A stretch of 64,000 nt of DNA from Bacillus sp. 491mf (GTDB lineage Bacteria; Bacillota; Bacilli; Bacillales; Bacillaceae_G): the NCBI RefSeq assembly GCF_900112415.1, contig NZ_FOLV01000002.1, positions 62,001-126,000 of the forward strand, in the 5' to 3' direction. Numbering within the stretch: position 1 is the stretch's first letter; each line of letters opens with the position of its first letter. A program made the position numbers and the translations under genes. The notes below the pieces were generated by a model. It had not been told where the DNA came from, did not search any database, and saw only the letters and a list, made by a program, of their open reading frames with translations. Shown here one piece after another: positions 36,112 to 46,676 of the stretch.

Positions 36112-37005
36112 ACCAGAAGAGATAGAAAGTGTTTTTTGTTGCCCATTTATTGTAGCAGGGACACCTAGAGGAACTCCTATATTTGGCTGGATATGACCAA
36201 TTGGTAAGTCATACAATAGTGGAATATTATAAGAGATAATATAATCATATAGAATTTCAGAAATAGATAAAGCTGGTTTTGTAGATGTACACTTGTGACA
36301 ATTTGTAAAGATAACGCCGGCACACTGTTCAAATTTCTTTCCTAAGCGTAATTGATTTAACATACGATCAACGCGATAAGGTTCTTCGCCGATTTCCTCC
36401 AATAATAATAATTTATCTTTTGTATCAATTTCGTACGGTGTACCAAGAGTACTTGTAATGACAGCTAAGTTTCCTCCGACAAGAGGAGCAGTGACGCAAC
36501 AATTGAAAGAATGAAGAAACGCTGCCCCTTCTAAAATAATAGAGTACGGACGGAAAAGTTGTTTGAAAGAGGAAAAAGAGAGAGTATCAAGTCCCTTTCC
36601 AACTTCCTGCATCATGGGACCATGAAACGTAACGAGTTGTGCCAATTGTCCGAAAGCGATATGTAAAGCTGTAATATCGCTATAACCCCAGAAAATTTTA
36701 GGGTTATCTCGAATGAGCTCATAGTTAATAGAAGGTAGAAGGCGACCAGTCCCATATCCTCCTCTAGCACAAAAAATCCCTTTCACATGTGGGTTTGTAA
36801 AGGCCTCATGTAGGTCATGAAGACGAACGGTATCATCTCCAGCTAAATAGCCTCGTTTTTCTTGTACACTCTTTCCAATGATAATGCATAAGCCCATCTC
36901 TTCGAATTTTTGTTTTGCTTGCAGAATGTGCTCAATAGACGGAGGACCTGCTGGAGCGATGATCATAACGGTATCTCCGTATTGTAACGCTTTTGGGTAC
37001 TGCAT
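36103..37005 (-). CDS. S66-family LD-carboxypeptidase
   Basis: A 300-residue peptidase of the LdcA/MccF family that trims tetrapeptide muropeptides or related amides. The nucleophile Ser is in FWGYSDITALH, and the oxyanion region is FCARGGYGTGRLLP. The C-terminal domain carries the Glu and His region (LLLLEEIGEEPYRVDRML; DLPIGHIQPN). ATG at 37005 follows GGAGGG. The final codons and TGA come from a bcr1-like end, so the original C-terminus may have been altered. Confidence 0.85.
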   Translation of the reverse strand: MQYPKALQYGDTVMIIAPAGPPSIEHILQAKQKFEEMGLCIIIGKSVQEKRGYLAGDDTVRLHDLHEAFTNPHVKGIFCARGGYGTGRLLPSINYELIRDNPKIFWGYSDITALHIAFGQLAQLVTFHGPMMQEVGKGLDTLSFSSFKQLFRPYSIILEGAAFLHSFNCCVTAPLVGGNLAVITSTLGTPYEIDTKDKLLLLEEIGEEPYRVDRMLNQLRLGKKFEQCAGVIFTNCHKCTSTKPALSISEILYDYIISYNIPLLYDLPIGHIQPNIGVPLGVPATINGQQKTLSISSGIK

Positions 37006-37115
37006 CAAATTCCCTCCTTTCTTACACTATATTCATGTAATGGCTCTTCAATAATTGAAGAAAGAAGGAAATAGTTTTATTGGTCAAGAAAGTATAAGAG
37101 AAAGGGGAGAAAAAA

Positions 37116-38201
37116 ATGTTTTATAGCCGAGTATGTGAGAAGTTGCAAATTACATATCCAATTATTCAAGCTGGAATGGCAGGAACAGTTGTAACACCAG
37201 AGTTAGTAGCTGCTGTGTCTAATAGCGGAGGATTAGGAACATTAGGTGCAGGATATATGAGTTCTGAACAAATTCGCCTTTCAGTACGTGCAATTCGTCA
37301 GTTAACAGATAAACCTTTTGCAGTGAACTTGTTTATTACAAACGATATACAAATGAATGAAAAAGAAGTAGCAGAATCACAACAATTACTACAACCCATT
37401 CGGGAACAATTGCAATTAGAAATAGTGAAGAAATCAGTGCAGTTACCAGAGAATTATAAAGAACAGCTGAAAGTTCTTATAGAGGAGAACGTGCCTGTTT
37501 TTAGTTTTACTTTTGATACACCAACACGAGAAGAAATAGAGTTGTTAAAAAGTCACGGGATCAAAATAATTGGTACGGCAACAAATGTAGCAGAAGGAAA
37601 GGTATTGGAAGATTTAGGCGTACATATTATTGTGGGACAAGGAAGTGAGGCAGGAGGACATCGCGGAACATTTTTAGGAAAAGAACAAGATTCTATGATT
37701 GGAACAACTGCACTGATTCCGCAGCTTGTTGATGCGATCCCTCATATTCCAATTGTTGCCGCAGGCGGAATTATGGATGGCCGGGGAGTAGTGGCAGCTT
37801 ATGCACTCGGTGCAGAAGGAGTACAAATGGGAACGGCATTTTTAACTTGTTTTGAAAGTGCAGCTCATAATGCACATAAAGAAGCAATTATAAAAAGTAC
37901 AGATCAAAGTACGACAATGACACGGGCATTTTCAGGTAAGTATGCAAGAGGAATTCAAAATGCTTTTATCGAACAAATGAGAAGTAAAGAAGAGCGATTT
38001 CCAGCGTATCCAATTCAAAATGCAGTAACAACAGAAATTCGCCAGGCCGCAGTGAAACAAAATAATCATGAGTATATGTCACTTTGGGCAGGGCAAGCTT
38101 CGTCATTAGCAAAAACAGAAGAGGCCCAGCACATGATTATGCGAGTGGTGAAAGAGACGAAGGAAACATTAACTAGATTACAAAGCACAATCTACAAGTA
38201 A
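37116..38201 (+). CDS. Nitronate monooxygenase (2-nitropropane dioxygenase-like)
   Basis: A 361-residue FMN TIM barrel: IIQAGMAGTVVTPEL near the start, VGQGSEAGGHRGTF in the flavin/substrate loop and AAGGIMDGRGVVAAYALGAE with the phosphate loop. Members detoxify propionate-3-nitronate. ATG after AAAGGGGAG. It is convergent with dltD and shares a terminator with it. Confidence 0.87.
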   Translation: MFYSRVCEKLQITYPIIQAGMAGTVVTPELVAAVSNSGGLGTLGAGYMSSEQIRLSVRAIRQLTDKPFAVNLFITNDIQMNEKEVAESQQLLQPIREQLQLEIVKKSVQLPENYKEQLKVLIEENVPVFSFTFDTPTREEIELLKSHGIKIIGTATNVAEGKVLEDLGVHIIVGQGSEAGGHRGTFLGKEQDSMIGTTALIPQLVDAIPHIPIVAAGGIMDGRGVVAAYALGAEGVQMGTAFLTCFESAAHNAHKEAIIKSTDQSTTMTRAFSGKYARGIQNAFIEQMRSKEERFPAYPIQNAVTTEIRQAAVKQNNHEYMSLWAGQASSLAKTEEAQHMIMRVVKETKETLTRLQSTIYK

Positions 38202-38232
38202 AAAAGAACGCTTGAAAATTCAAGCGTTCACC
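38200..38232. terminator. Terminator of nmo and of the dlt operon
   Basis: GAACGCTTGAA / TTCAAGCGTTC with T-rich flank on the minus strand, directly beyond dltD. Confidence 0.85.
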
Positions 38233-39408
38233 TTAGTTAGTTTTATAAAACTGCTGAAGTGTCTCGTCGACATATACCCAGCCTTTCCAGCCTAAATGCA
38301 TCGTATCTTTTAAGAAGTACTTATCATATTCGTGGCTTGAAAAGTCTGCAACTGGGAATCCAGCTTTAGCAATTTGTTCATTAATTTTTTTATAGTATAC
38401 ATCACGGCGTTCTTTCGGGAATCCAGCATAATCGTACCATGGACCATTAACAGGAACAGAAATAAACAATGGTTTTGCATGTGATTGTTTTAAAATGTCT
38501 AAGACTAATTGGAAATCGTCATACTCTGGTGATTCATTGAATGATTCATTTGCTCGATAACCTTTTAGACGTTCTAATTTCTTCTTAATTCCCTTGTTAT
38601 AGTACGGGTCTTCAATGCCGAATGGATTCGTTTTCGATTCCAGTTCACCAGTTTTTTCTGCTCGGTTACGAATTTCTTCCCAAGCAAGGGATTTTAATTC
38701 ATGATCTAAATGTGTTTTTCGCGGTTTAATATCAAATATTGATGCAACTAAATCTTTGCGGTCTAAAATATTACGATATACGTATGCAAATGGTTTAGCT
38801 GCCGCCGCTTTCACATTATGTTTTGTATCGTTATACACAATTCCTTCTAAAGAAGTTTTTAAGAGTGTGTCTTTACGAACAATTTCAAAGTTTAATAAGC
38901 GTTTCGCAATTTGCTTTTTCATCTCAGGATTTATGTCATTGTTAAAGATGAGATGGTACGCTTGTTGAGACGAAAAGTTTGGTGCAAAATGTACTTCATC
39001 TAAACCTTCTTTTACAAACCATTGTGGTGAAAGGACAAAGACAATTTTGCGATTTTCTAACTGATCCATTGAGGAAGCTAGACTTAATACGTGAGTAAGA
39101 CTTTGTGTTCCACCGCGACCGATAAGAAACGGTGTAAATTCTTGATTTTTTACTTTAAAGTAGTTCGATGGATGGTACACATCCAATCGAGAAAATTCCG
39201 ATGAACCAAACATCGGAAGGTATTTTGGATCTTCTAGCATTTTTTGTTGCATAGCAATGCCTTGAAACATTTCTTTCTTTAAAGATGTTGCGGCATCGTC
39301 TACTTTTTGCTCTCCAATAAGTGGTAAAAGGAAGCGTGATGGAATAAATAACATCACGCAAAAAAGAGCAAATGCTAGAAGCACCGGGCCAAACGTCGGT
39401 TTTTTCAT
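38233..39408 (-). CDS. dltD: D-alanyl-lipoteichoic acid protein DltD
   Basis: A 391-residue membrane-anchored protein: N-terminal TM ([15 protein letters not shown]), then an extracellular SGNH-like domain with the nucleophile Ser in MFGSSEFSR and a C-terminal [10 protein letters not shown] catalytic block. It takes part in transferring D-alanine to teichoic acids. ATG overlaps dltC by four bases; last gene of dltXABCD. Confidence 0.94.
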   Translation of the reverse strand: MKKPTFGPVLLAFALFCVMLFIPSRFLLPLIGEQKVDDAATSLKKEMFQGIAMQQKMLEDPKYLPMFGSSEFSRLDVYHPSNYFKVKNQEFTPFLIGRGGTQSLTHVLSLASSMDQLENRKIVFVLSPQWFVKEGLDEVHFAPNFSSQQAYHLIFNNDINPEMKKQIAKRLLNFEIVRKDTLLKTSLEGIVYNDTKHNVKAAAAKPFAYVYRNILDRKDLVASIFDIKPRKTHLDHELKSLAWEEIRNRAEKTGELESKTNPFGIEDPYYNKGIKKKLERLKGYRANESFNESPEYDDFQLVLDILKQSHAKPLFISVPVNGPWYDYAGFPKERRDVYYKKINEQIAKAGFPVADFSSHEYDKYFLKDTMHLGWKGWVYVDETLQQFYKTN

Positions 39409-39644
39409 CGCATATCTTCCAGTTTCTTAATAATCATGTTTGGTGTTGCCCACTCGTCGCGATCAAAGTCAGAAATAGACACTTCAATGCCTAAACGTTC
39501 TTGGAATTCTACTAATAAGGATACTGTACCGAAAGAATCAAGAATTCCTTCTTCAAATAATTGTACATCTGTATTTTCCTTTACGATGTCATTTTCACAA
39601 ACTTCCTCTAAAATATCTAATACTTGATCTTTAAATTCAGCCAT
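39405..39644 (-). CDS. dltC: D-alanine carrier protein DltC
   Basis: A 79-residue acyl-carrier-like protein; the phosphopantetheine serine is in [13 protein letters not shown] (residue about 37). It is loaded by DltA and hands D-Ala to the DltB complex. ATG after AAGGAG. Confidence 0.95.
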   Translation of the reverse strand: MAEFKDQVLDILEEVCENDIVKENTDVQLFEEGILDSFGTVSLLVEFQERLGIEVSISDFDRDEWATPNMIIKKLEDMR

Positions 39645-39702
39645 TGTTTATTCTCCTTTATATCCATAATGTATTATGTGTAACTTCCTAAGAAGTTTTT
39701 AA

Positions 39703-40896
39703 CTAAAAGTGTCTGCCTAGGTTACCCGAGAAGAGTAGAAGGCCGAGACAAACGAAGTGGAATGTAATGATAATTCCAAGGACATGTGTGAATTTATTAT
39801 TTGGCCAAAACTTCAGCTTTTTATTTTTACGTTCAAATATATCAAACGCAATAAACAAAATTGCATGATACAAGCCATACGTAATATAATACCACGTTAG
39901 TCCATGCCAAATGCCCATAATTCCAAAGTTTAAAAATGCACCGATATAAGAAATTGTATAGCGGTTTTTAATTAATTTTTTCTTTGTCGCAAAAAAGACA
40001 AAGCGCATATAGATAAAGTCGCGGAACCAAAATGATAAACTCATATGCCAACGGTTCCAAAAGTCTTTAATGTTACGACTTATAAACGGTTTATTAAAGT
40101 TTTCAGGTGTTTTAATTCCCATTAAGTAACTCACACCAATTACAAACGCACTATATCCCGCAAAGTCGAAGAATAGATACAGACTATAAGAGTACATATC
40201 AGTCATAAATGAAACAAATGTAGCTTGTTTAGAAATTGCTGCATCCAAAATATAGTTTTTAATTAAGTACGCAATAATAAATTTGTAAAGAAAGCCCTGG
40301 AAAATACGATTGATTCCTGTATAAAGCATTGCTTTATACTCATCCGCTGATGGCGGTTTCTCTACATCCTTTTGGAATCGACGATAACGATCAATCGGAC
40401 CTGTTGAAATCGCTGGGAAAAATAAAAGAAACTCCCAAAACTTAAATAGTGATATTTCTTTAATCAGACCATCACGAATTTCAAATATCATTTGTACAGC
40501 TCTAAATGTTACGTATGAAATACCAAGAAACACGATTAATTTGATAGCTGGTATATCATTAAAAAATACGATTGATTTTAAAGCTGGAATAGCAGGTACG
40601 ATTTTTACCAAAATAAGCGGCAAAATCGATAAAAAAACAGCGGTGCAAAAAATACTCGTTTTGTTTTCGCGCTGCCTTAACGTTAAGTAGCCCTTAAGCA
40701 AAACATATTGCCAAATTGCAAATATTGCTAGTGCAACAGCTTGTATTGGTTTATCTGAAAAGATAACAGCCAGCATAATAAGTGTTACGACCGCATTATA
40801 TTTGCGTAGCATTTTCCCTTGTAACCCCGCAATAATGGTAGGGATTAGCAAAATGCCTACAATAGCGAAAAAATAAAATGATGCATATGGGGTCAT
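39703..40896 (-). CDS. dltB: MBOAT-family D-alanyl transferase DltB
   Basis: A 397-residue multi-TM acyltransferase. MBOAT hallmarks: [20 protein letters not shown] and the catalytic His in [11 protein letters not shown]. It moves D-alanine from DltC across the membrane. Overlaps dltA by four bases. Confidence 0.94.
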   Translation of the reverse strand: MTPYASFYFFAIVGILLIPTIIAGLQGKMLRKYNAVVTLIMLAVIFSDKPIQAVALAIFAIWQYVLLKGYLTLRQRENKTSIFCTAVFLSILPLILVKIVPAIPALKSIVFFNDIPAIKLIVFLGISYVTFRAVQMIFEIRDGLIKEISLFKFWEFLLFFPAISTGPIDRYRRFQKDVEKPPSADEYKAMLYTGINRIFQGFLYKFIIAYLIKNYILDAAISKQATFVSFMTDMYSYSLYLFFDFAGYSAFVIGVSYLMGIKTPENFNKPFISRNIKDFWNRWHMSLSFWFRDFIYMRFVFFATKKKLIKNRYTISYIGAFLNFGIMGIWHGLTWYYITYGLYHAILFIAFDIFERKNKKLKFWPNNKFTHVLGIIITFHFVCLGLLLFSGNLGRHF

Positions 40897-42407
40897 GCTG
40901 TAACCTCACTCAATAATTTTTTACGATCTACTTTTCCATTTGGCGTCATTGGAATAGAAGATTGATACATGAATTTTCGTGGAATCATGTAATTCGGTAA
41001 TCGTTCATTGAGCTCCTTTTTAATCGCAGATGTTAGTTTGAATTCTTTTTCAAAAGAATGTTCACCTGGAACAACAACTGCTAATAAGTAGTCATACCTT
41101 TCACCTTTTTTAATTGGAAGTACGACAGCAGCTTCCACATATGAACAAGAACGAAGGTGATGTTCAATCTCTTCTAATTCCATACGATAACCGTGTAGTT
41201 TAATTTGGAAATCAAGACGACCGTTATAGAAAAGAAGTCCATTTTCTAAATAGCCAGCGTCACCTGTTTTATAAGCACGTTCGCCGTCAATAACAGTGAA
41301 TGCTTTTTCTGTTAATTCAGGACTTCCTAAGTATCCAACACTTACACTTGGACCAACAATGATGATTTCACCTTTCTCACCATCAGCCGCGATTGTACCA
41401 TCTTCTTTCATAATGATGATGCGGCAATCTGATTTACAGTAACCGACTGGAAGAGACTTATATTTCTCCACTACATCATTAGTTACATGAATACCAGTTA
41501 CTGCAACAGTTGCCTCTGTTGGGCCATATGTATTCATAATCGTAGCTTTTGGGAAACGCTCTAACAGTTTTCTTGAAACATCATTAGATAATACTTCACC
41601 GCAGAATAAGAATGTTTTCATATTTGGAAGCATACCTTCTGAGAAAGATGGTTCCATTAAACACATTTCTGCAAAGGACGGTGTAGATGTCCAAACTTGT
41701 ATATCTGATTGTTCTAAAGAAGCAAACAAATCTTTTGGACGTGCAATCATATCTTTATCAATTGCCCATAGTGTACCACCTGTTACTAATGATGGGTAAA
41801 TATCCATAACAGATAAGTCAAATGAGAAAGGTGCCTGGTTCAAGAAGACTTGTCCGGTTTGTAAATTGAAGTCTTCAACCGCCCATTTTGTAAAGCTTAC
41901 AAGGCAGTTATACGTAATTTGTACGCCTTTTGGATTTCCCGTACTACCTGATGTGTAAATGATGTAGAAGTTGTCTTCGTCATTTACTGCATGTTCAGGA
42001 TTTGGGACATTTCCTTTATGAGTAAGAAGAATATCTTCTAATTTGTTTCCATCAATCATATCAACTGGTAAATTTTCCACTGTAATATCAGTTGGAGATA
42101 AAAGCAGCTTTGCACCAGAACTTTCCGCAATGCGCAATACACGATCAGCTGGAATGGAAAGATCTACTGGTATATACGCATGACCAGCTTTGACACACCC
42201 TAGGAAACAGACAATCATTTTTGGTTGCATATGTCCGTATACCATAATTGGTGAACGGTCATCTCCAAATTGAGAAGTAATCCAATGTGCTAATGCATCA
42301 GAGTCTTCTTTTAATTGTTTGTACGTAATTTTCGCATCTCGCCAAACAAAAGCAGTTTGGTCAGGCGTTTCAAGCGCCCATTTTTCAATCTGTTCTAATA
42401 ACTTCAT
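40893..42407 (-). CDS. dltA: D-alanine--DltC ligase DltA
   Basis: A 504-residue adenylation enzyme: P-loop-like [12 protein letters not shown] near residue 152, [24 protein letters not shown] and the C-terminal catalytic Lys in [11 protein letters not shown]. It activates D-alanine and loads DltC in the cytosol. ATG 12 bases after the dltX stop. Confidence 0.95.
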   Translation of the reverse strand: MKLLEQIEKWALETPDQTAFVWRDAKITYKQLKEDSDALAHWITSQFGDDRSPIMVYGHMQPKMIVCFLGCVKAGHAYIPVDLSIPADRVLRIAESSGAKLLLSPTDITVENLPVDMIDGNKLEDILLTHKGNVPNPEHAVNDEDNFYIIYTSGSTGNPKGVQITYNCLVSFTKWAVEDFNLQTGQVFLNQAPFSFDLSVMDIYPSLVTGGTLWAIDKDMIARPKDLFASLEQSDIQVWTSTPSFAEMCLMEPSFSEGMLPNMKTFLFCGEVLSNDVSRKLLERFPKATIMNTYGPTEATVAVTGIHVTNDVVEKYKSLPVGYCKSDCRIIIMKEDGTIAADGEKGEIIIVGPSVSVGYLGSPELTEKAFTVIDGERAYKTGDAGYLENGLLFYNGRLDFQIKLHGYRMELEEIEHHLRSCSYVEAAVVLPIKKGERYDYLLAVVVPGEHSFEKEFKLTSAIKKELNERLPNYMIPRKFMYQSSIPMTPNGKVDRKKLLSEVTA

Positions 42408-42419
42408 AACGCTCCCACC

Positions 42420-42566
42420 CTAAAATTCATTGTAAATAAATGTACTTGTATTTGTATCTTGGAATCCATACAACCATAGTAAAGCAAGTAAAATCGCAAG
42501 GTAGTAACAAGTTTTTGCAATCCATTGCGTGAGTGGTTGAGACCATATTTCTTTTAATATTTTCAT
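42420..42566 (-). CDS. dltX: DltX, small teichoic acid D-alanylation protein
   Basis: A 48-residue protein with a central TM helix (YYLAILLALLWLYGF) and the conserved C-terminal FIYNEF that donates D-Ala in the current model of teichoic acid D-alanylation. AGAGGGGG precedes its ATG. It is the first gene of the operon. An overlapping 60-codon frame in another phase is spurious. Confidence 0.92.
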   Translation of the reverse strand: MKILKEIWSQPLTQWIAKTCYYLAILLALLWLYGFQDTNTSTFIYNEF

Positions 42567-42886
42567 GTCTGTCCCCCTCTATAAAATAGTATCCGTATGT
42601 AAGTATCATATCCTACATCACTTTGAAAAACACAAAAATTCCACATTTTAGGTAAATACAAGACGTAAAGGCTCTTTTCTGATAGTAGCACTAAATGTTA
42701 AAAAAGAAAATCCCTAACTTAACAATTATATTACATTCCACATAGAATTGTAATTTATTTGCATAGGAAAGAAACAAGAATCTGTTACTTCTAACTAAGA
42801 TTGTACATAAACTCTTATGAAACAGGGGAATACGGTCATTCATGATGGAATAAAATTGGTAAAAACAGAATAGGGAGTTGAAGCGA
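42567..42886. other. Intergenic stretch between divergent dlt and peptidase genes
   Basis: AT-rich, no strong repeat or hairpin. The dlt promoter must be here, but I cannot place a convincing -35/-10 pair. Confidence 0.5.
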
Positions 42887-44065
42887 ATGAAAACATCTCA
42901 AGTAGATTGGTTATATTACCTTTCAGAAGACAATATTCGTATGTGGCGGCGTTATTTGCATCAGCACCCTGAGTTGTCATTTCAGGAAAAACATACAGCA
43001 CAGTTTGTATATGACACATTGCATTCATTTTCTTATTTTGATCTAACAAGACCAACAGCATGCAGTGTAATGGCAACGCGAAAAGGAAAAGGTACGGGAA
43101 AGACGATTGCAATTCGCGCAGATATAGATGCACTTCCCATTCAAGAACAGACAATGAAGCCATATGCATCAACTGTACCAGAAGTTATGCATGCTTGTGG
43201 TCATGATGCACATACGGCAATTTTATTAGGTGTAGCAGAAGCTTTGGCAAAATATGATGATAACTGGGGAGGGGAAATTCGTCTTTTATTTCAACATGCT
43301 GAAGAACAATACCCTGGCGGAGCACAAGAAATGGTCCAGGCAGGCGTTATGGATGGCGTAGATTATGTTATCGGTTTACATGTCATGTCGGGACTAGATA
43401 GTGGACAAATAGGAATTTCTTACGGGCCGATGATGGCGGCACCTGATGTATTTACCATTGAAATTAAAGGAAAAGGAGGACATGCTGCCCATCCGGAGCA
43501 AACGGTGGACCCAATTGTAATCGGTGCACAAATTATTACAAATTTACAGCATCTTGTTTCAAGACGGACTGATGCATTTGAACAACGCGTGGTCTCGGTT
43601 ACGCAATTTCATGGTGGAACGGCCGATAATATTATTCCTGAGACAGCGACGATTATGGGAACGGTGCGTTGCTTTGAGAATGGACTAAGACAAGAATCTG
43701 AAGAGATTATTGAACAAATTGTAAAAGGAATTACAGCAGCACATGATGCAACGTACACATATACGTATCGGTATGGATATAACCCGGTCATAAATGATTT
43801 GTATGTAACGAAAATAGTAGAAGATAGTGCGATTACATTGTTTGGAAAAGAAAGCGTTACCTCGCTGTCCCCTTCTATGGGGGGAGAGGACTTTTCAGCG
43901 TATTTACAAAAGGCCTCAGGCTGTTTTATAAAACTAGGAACAGGGAACGAAAATAAAGAAACATGTTATCCGCATCATCATCCTAAATTTGATGTAGACG
44001 AAACAGCGTTAATTCGCGGTGCACAATTATTTTTGCAAACTGCAATGGCACTATTGAAAGAATAA
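42887..44065 (+). CDS. M20-family amidohydrolase/peptidase
   Basis: A 392-residue cytosolic dimetal hydrolase: HQHPELSF, IRADIDALPI, HACGHDAHTA, FQHAEEQYPGGA and the GKGGHAAHPE dimerisation-domain motif, as in hippurate hydrolase and N-acetyl-amino-acid deacetylases. The exact amide substrate is not readable. ATG at 42887 is ten bases from AGGGAG; the nearer TTG is too close. Confidence 0.87.
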   Translation: MKTSQVDWLYYLSEDNIRMWRRYLHQHPELSFQEKHTAQFVYDTLHSFSYFDLTRPTACSVMATRKGKGTGKTIAIRADIDALPIQEQTMKPYASTVPEVMHACGHDAHTAILLGVAEALAKYDDNWGGEIRLLFQHAEEQYPGGAQEMVQAGVMDGVDYVIGLHVMSGLDSGQIGISYGPMMAAPDVFTIEIKGKGGHAAHPEQTVDPIVIGAQIITNLQHLVSRRTDAFEQRVVSVTQFHGGTADNIIPETATIMGTVRCFENGLRQESEEIIEQIVKGITAAHDATYTYTYRYGYNPVINDLYVTKIVEDSAITLFGKESVTSLSPSMGGEDFSAYLQKASGCFIKLGTGNENKETCYPHHHPKFDVDETALIRGAQLFLQTAMALLKE

Positions 44066-44067
44066 AA

Positions 44068-44100
44068 AAAGGCAACTGCGAACATCGCAGTTGCTTCAAT
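44068..44100 (+). terminator. Rho-independent terminator
   Basis: GGCAACTGCGA / TCGCAGTTGC then T-rich, after the peptidase gene. Confidence 0.75.
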
Positions 44101-44272
44101 TTCTTTCCGTTAGAGAGGGTTAAGAAAGAACTATGCTCATTTATAGTATATGAATGGCTCCCGGACAAGCTTGTACCTTTTCACCAATTTTTCAAAAATA
44201 GTCATTTACTAGTAATAAAAGGGTACTATGAAAGGGATAAATAATAGCATGAGAAGAAAAAAAGGAAAGCAT

Positions 44273-45187
44273 TTAGCGCATTCCCTCAAAAATTCGTAAT
44301 AGTTGTTGTTTGTTTGTTTCAATTATTTTTTCATTGTTTGTTTCGAAACCATATACGAGATCATGGAGTGTAGGGCTATATTGATAAAAAGAGATAATTC
44401 GCTCGAAAAATGTTGTATCCTTGTTGTTCGTTAAAGCAATATATTTGTTGTACACTTCTACTGTAAAGTCATGCCCATAGTCAGCGTATAACCCAGCAAA
44501 ATCAAATGCAGGATCACCAATTTGTGCGTCACCTATATCAATGATGCCAGCAATTTTCTTTGTCTGAGGATGAAATAAAATATGATTATGTGTTAAGTCG
44601 GCATGAATAACGGTTTGAAAGGAAGTGCTTGTATAGAGTTGCTCTAAAAATCTTTGAAATAGTGTGTCCAATTGATTAGTTTCTTCTATTGTAAAGGTGT
44701 TAAATAGATAATCTTTTAGTTTTGTATATAAATCTTGCCAATATTTAATAGTTTGCTCAACTTGAAAGCCCCACTCTTTTGCAAGTGTAGTAGGAACTGT
44801 ATGTAAAGCAGCAAGAAATGACGCTAGTTGTGTAGCGATATTCGTTTTTTCACTCATTGAGAGATTATGTAAGTAAGATGGTTTGAATGGTTTGCCGTGA
44901 ATCATTTTATAGTAACTGCAAATAGGAATAGAATCTCCCTCGTTTTCATATAGAATATGGTAGTTTGGTACTTCTATATGCAAAGCTTGCAGTATAGGAA
45001 ATATTGCTTCGTATAAGTGCTTTTCACGAGGGATTTTTTTTGCATATTCAATTTTTCTAGGAAATCGAAATAACCATTCATCGTTTACGATAACAGCAAC
45101 ATTATCCCAACCGCTTTCATCTTGATGAAAGGAATGAATAGGTAAGTGCGGGAGCGCTTTTTGAATGTAGTACGTATAGTTTATCAT
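44273..45187 (-). CDS. Aminoglycoside phosphotransferase-family kinase
   Basis: A 304-residue protein with the APH fold: Brenner-type catalytic loop VIHADLTHNHILF and metal site IDIGDAQIGDPAFDFA, plus an N-lobe FRFPRK segment. It resembles APH(2'')/Mph-type enzymes, but chromosomal Bacillus members often have no proven drug substrate, so resistance cannot be claimed. ATG at 45187 follows AAAGAGG. No terminator was seen directly beyond its stop at 44273. Confidence 0.78.
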   Translation of the reverse strand: MINYTYYIQKALPHLPIHSFHQDESGWDNVAVIVNDEWLFRFPRKIEYAKKIPREKHLYEAIFPILQALHIEVPNYHILYENEGDSIPICSYYKMIHGKPFKPSYLHNLSMSEKTNIATQLASFLAALHTVPTTLAKEWGFQVEQTIKYWQDLYTKLKDYLFNTFTIEETNQLDTLFQRFLEQLYTSTSFQTVIHADLTHNHILFHPQTKKIAGIIDIGDAQIGDPAFDFAGLYADYGHDFTVEVYNKYIALTNNKDTTFFERIISFYQYSPTLHDLVYGFETNNEKIIETNKQQLLRIFEGMR

Positions 45188-45214
45188 TTGTATCGCCTCT
45201 TTCATTCATTAATC

Positions 45215-45382
45215 ATATAAATTCATTTTAATCTCTCAACATACAAGTCGCCACTATGTAGAAAACTTACTCCTTCCGTATGAGAAACCCAGCCTGTGGC
45301 AAAAAAAAAGCCTGACCGCTCCAATACACGGCCAGATGCTCTCGTCCCCAAAAAAAGAGAGAGGTTTTTATGTTTTTTTACT
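45215..45382 (-). repeat. Interspersed structured repeat, copy R4 (reversed)
   Basis: Read on the minus strand: ACATAAAAACC, GGGACGAGAG, TGGCCGTGTA, GAGCGGTCAGGC, TTGCCACAGGCTGGGTTT, GGCGACTTGTATGTTG, and a TTAAAATGAATTTAT end, the same order as the copies at 7528, 15029 and 51500. Confidence 0.68.
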
Positions 45383-45415
45383 GGTATAAATCGATTTTAT
45401 TATAGTAACCTTGCC

Positions 45416-45565
45416 TCATAAGTTCTCGTTTTGTTGCCCAATCTCCTTTTTACTCAATTCAAGATTTGCATTTTCAATCGCTCTATGCTCGTTTAAAGAA
45501 TCTCCAGCATAACCCTTTTGAGTTTTTACAACCCTTTTGCTTACATTTGCTCGGTTATTATCCAT
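45416..45565 (-). CDS. 49-residue hypothetical protein
   Basis: AGGAGA eight bases before ATG. A polar peptide, MDNNRANVSKRVVKTQKGYA followed by a helix rich in Glu and Asn. It lies 18 bases after the next small gene and is probably co-transcribed with it. Unknown function; spore or stress peptides of this kind are common in the group, but that is not shown here. Confidence 0.6.
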   Translation of the reverse strand: MDNNRANVSKRVVKTQKGYAGDSLNEHRAIENANLELSKKEIGQQNENL

Positions 45566-45583
45566 ATATACTTCTCCTGTCTT

Positions 45584-45760
45584 TTATTTAAAATATACGA
45601 AGGTAATAAGTAATAGTAGTACAGCTGCAAACACGACAATTCCTACTAAAAACGACATGTTCGAATAACGAGAGGGAGGATGTACATCTTGACGATAACT
45701 AGGTGAAATTTCCGGTGCAAATTCTTCTTGATGGGATTGTTGTTCTTCTGTTTCTTCCAT
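45584..45760 (-). CDS. 58-residue tail-anchored protein
   Basis: AAAGGAG before ATG. An acidic polar N-terminal half (EEFAPEISPSYRQ) and one C-terminal TM helix (FLVGIVVFAAVLLLLITFVY) ending in YFK, so it is probably a tail-anchored membrane protein. A longer 5' frame lacks a ribosome site. Function unknown. Confidence 0.6.
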   Translation of the reverse strand: MEETEEQQSHQEEFAPEISPSYRQDVHPPSRYSNMSFLVGIVVFAAVLLLLITFVYFK

Positions 45761-45962
45761 TGTTGCAACTCCTTTCGCCGTATGGATAGGTTGCGCGCTA
45801 TAAGCAAGAAATATGCACTCGGTATGATAAGCGTTGAATGAGAGCTTATACATATAAAAAAATAGAGAAAATCATTATGAAGAATGGGGAAGTCTGAAAG
45901 AAGAAGAGAAATTATATTCATAAAACATATTATAGTGAATAAACAATTATATTTCCAAAAAG

Positions 45963-45990
45963 AAAAAAGTTCTTAATAAAGAACTTTTTT
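45963..45990. terminator. Terminator of the L,D-transpeptidase gene
   Basis: AAAAAAGTTCTT / AAGAACTTTTTT around AATA. Confidence 0.82.
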
Positions 45991-46015
45991 CTCAAAAAAA
46001 GAATGATGTTATGTT

Positions 46016-46492
46016 TTATTTGTTTGTAACAATTACATTTGTATTGACAGGAACGCGGTCAAATAACCAGTGCACATCATCATTATACATACGAATACAA
46101 CCAAGTGTTGTCCATTTTCCAATAGCACTTGCGTTATTAGTTCCATGAATAGCATATGTAGTTCCTTTTGTTCCATTTACATCTAGACCAAGCCAACGAT
46201 CTCCTAATGGGTTACGTGGATCACCACCAGGAATGCGTCTTTTATAGTATGGACGATTCTTAATTTTATTGACAATCTTGAACGTCCCTAAAGGTGTTCG
46301 AGTGCTGCTTTTGCCAGTAGCGACTGTAAACTCTTTAATAAGTTTACCCTTTTCATAATATGCCATCTTATTAGTCGCGACATTGACGATTAACAAATGT
46401 TCTTGCTGATTTGTCTCTGCATTGACTGGTTTGATAGGAAGCATAGAAGAAAGGAATAGTAGTAGTACAATCATAATCTTCCTCATATTCAA
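46016..46492 (-). CDS. Secreted L,D-transpeptidase (YkuD domain)
   Basis: A 158-residue protein: signal peptide (MRKIMIVLLLFLSSMLP, cleavage near VNA), then a YkuD catalytic domain with AIHGTNNASAIGKWTTLGCI and R following, i.e. the HGT...GCIRM His/Cys site. No LysM domain. It probably forms 3-3 crosslinks in peptidoglycan or spore cortex (family inference). ATG; the ribosome site is weak but AGGAGA lies near. Confidence 0.88.
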   Translation of the reverse strand: MNMRKIMIVLLLFLSSMLPIKPVNAETNQQEHLLIVNVATNKMAYYEKGKLIKEFTVATGKSSTRTPLGTFKIVNKIKNRPYYKRRIPGGDPRNPLGDRWLGLDVNGTKGTTYAIHGTNNASAIGKWTTLGCIRMYNDDVHWLFDRVPVNTNVIVTNK

Positions 46493-46648
46493 TTAATCTC
46501 CTTTTTCGAAATATCAAAATCTATTATAGCTCTCTTTTATGAGGAATCCTATCCTTTTTTTAAAATATTACAGATTATCGATTATATATTTGAAAAATAA
46601 ATGAACACAAAAATTAGAGGATTGTTCTTATTGTATTTTTTAGATATT

Positions 46649-46676
46649 AAAAAGCCGCTATTTAGCGGCTTTTTGC
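46649..46676. terminator. Terminator overlapping the MATE gene end
   Basis: AAAAAGCCGCTA / TAGCGGCTTTTT; the arms include the last codons of the MATE gene. Confidence 0.85.

Noticed and set aside
42427-42609. 60-codon minus-strand frame upstream of dltA
   Set aside because: Overlaps dltX in another phase; dltX has the ribosome site and the FIYNEF ending.
44273-45187. Aminoglycoside resistance gene
   Set aside because: Only the kinase fold is visible; no mobile context, and chromosomal relatives often have no drug activity.
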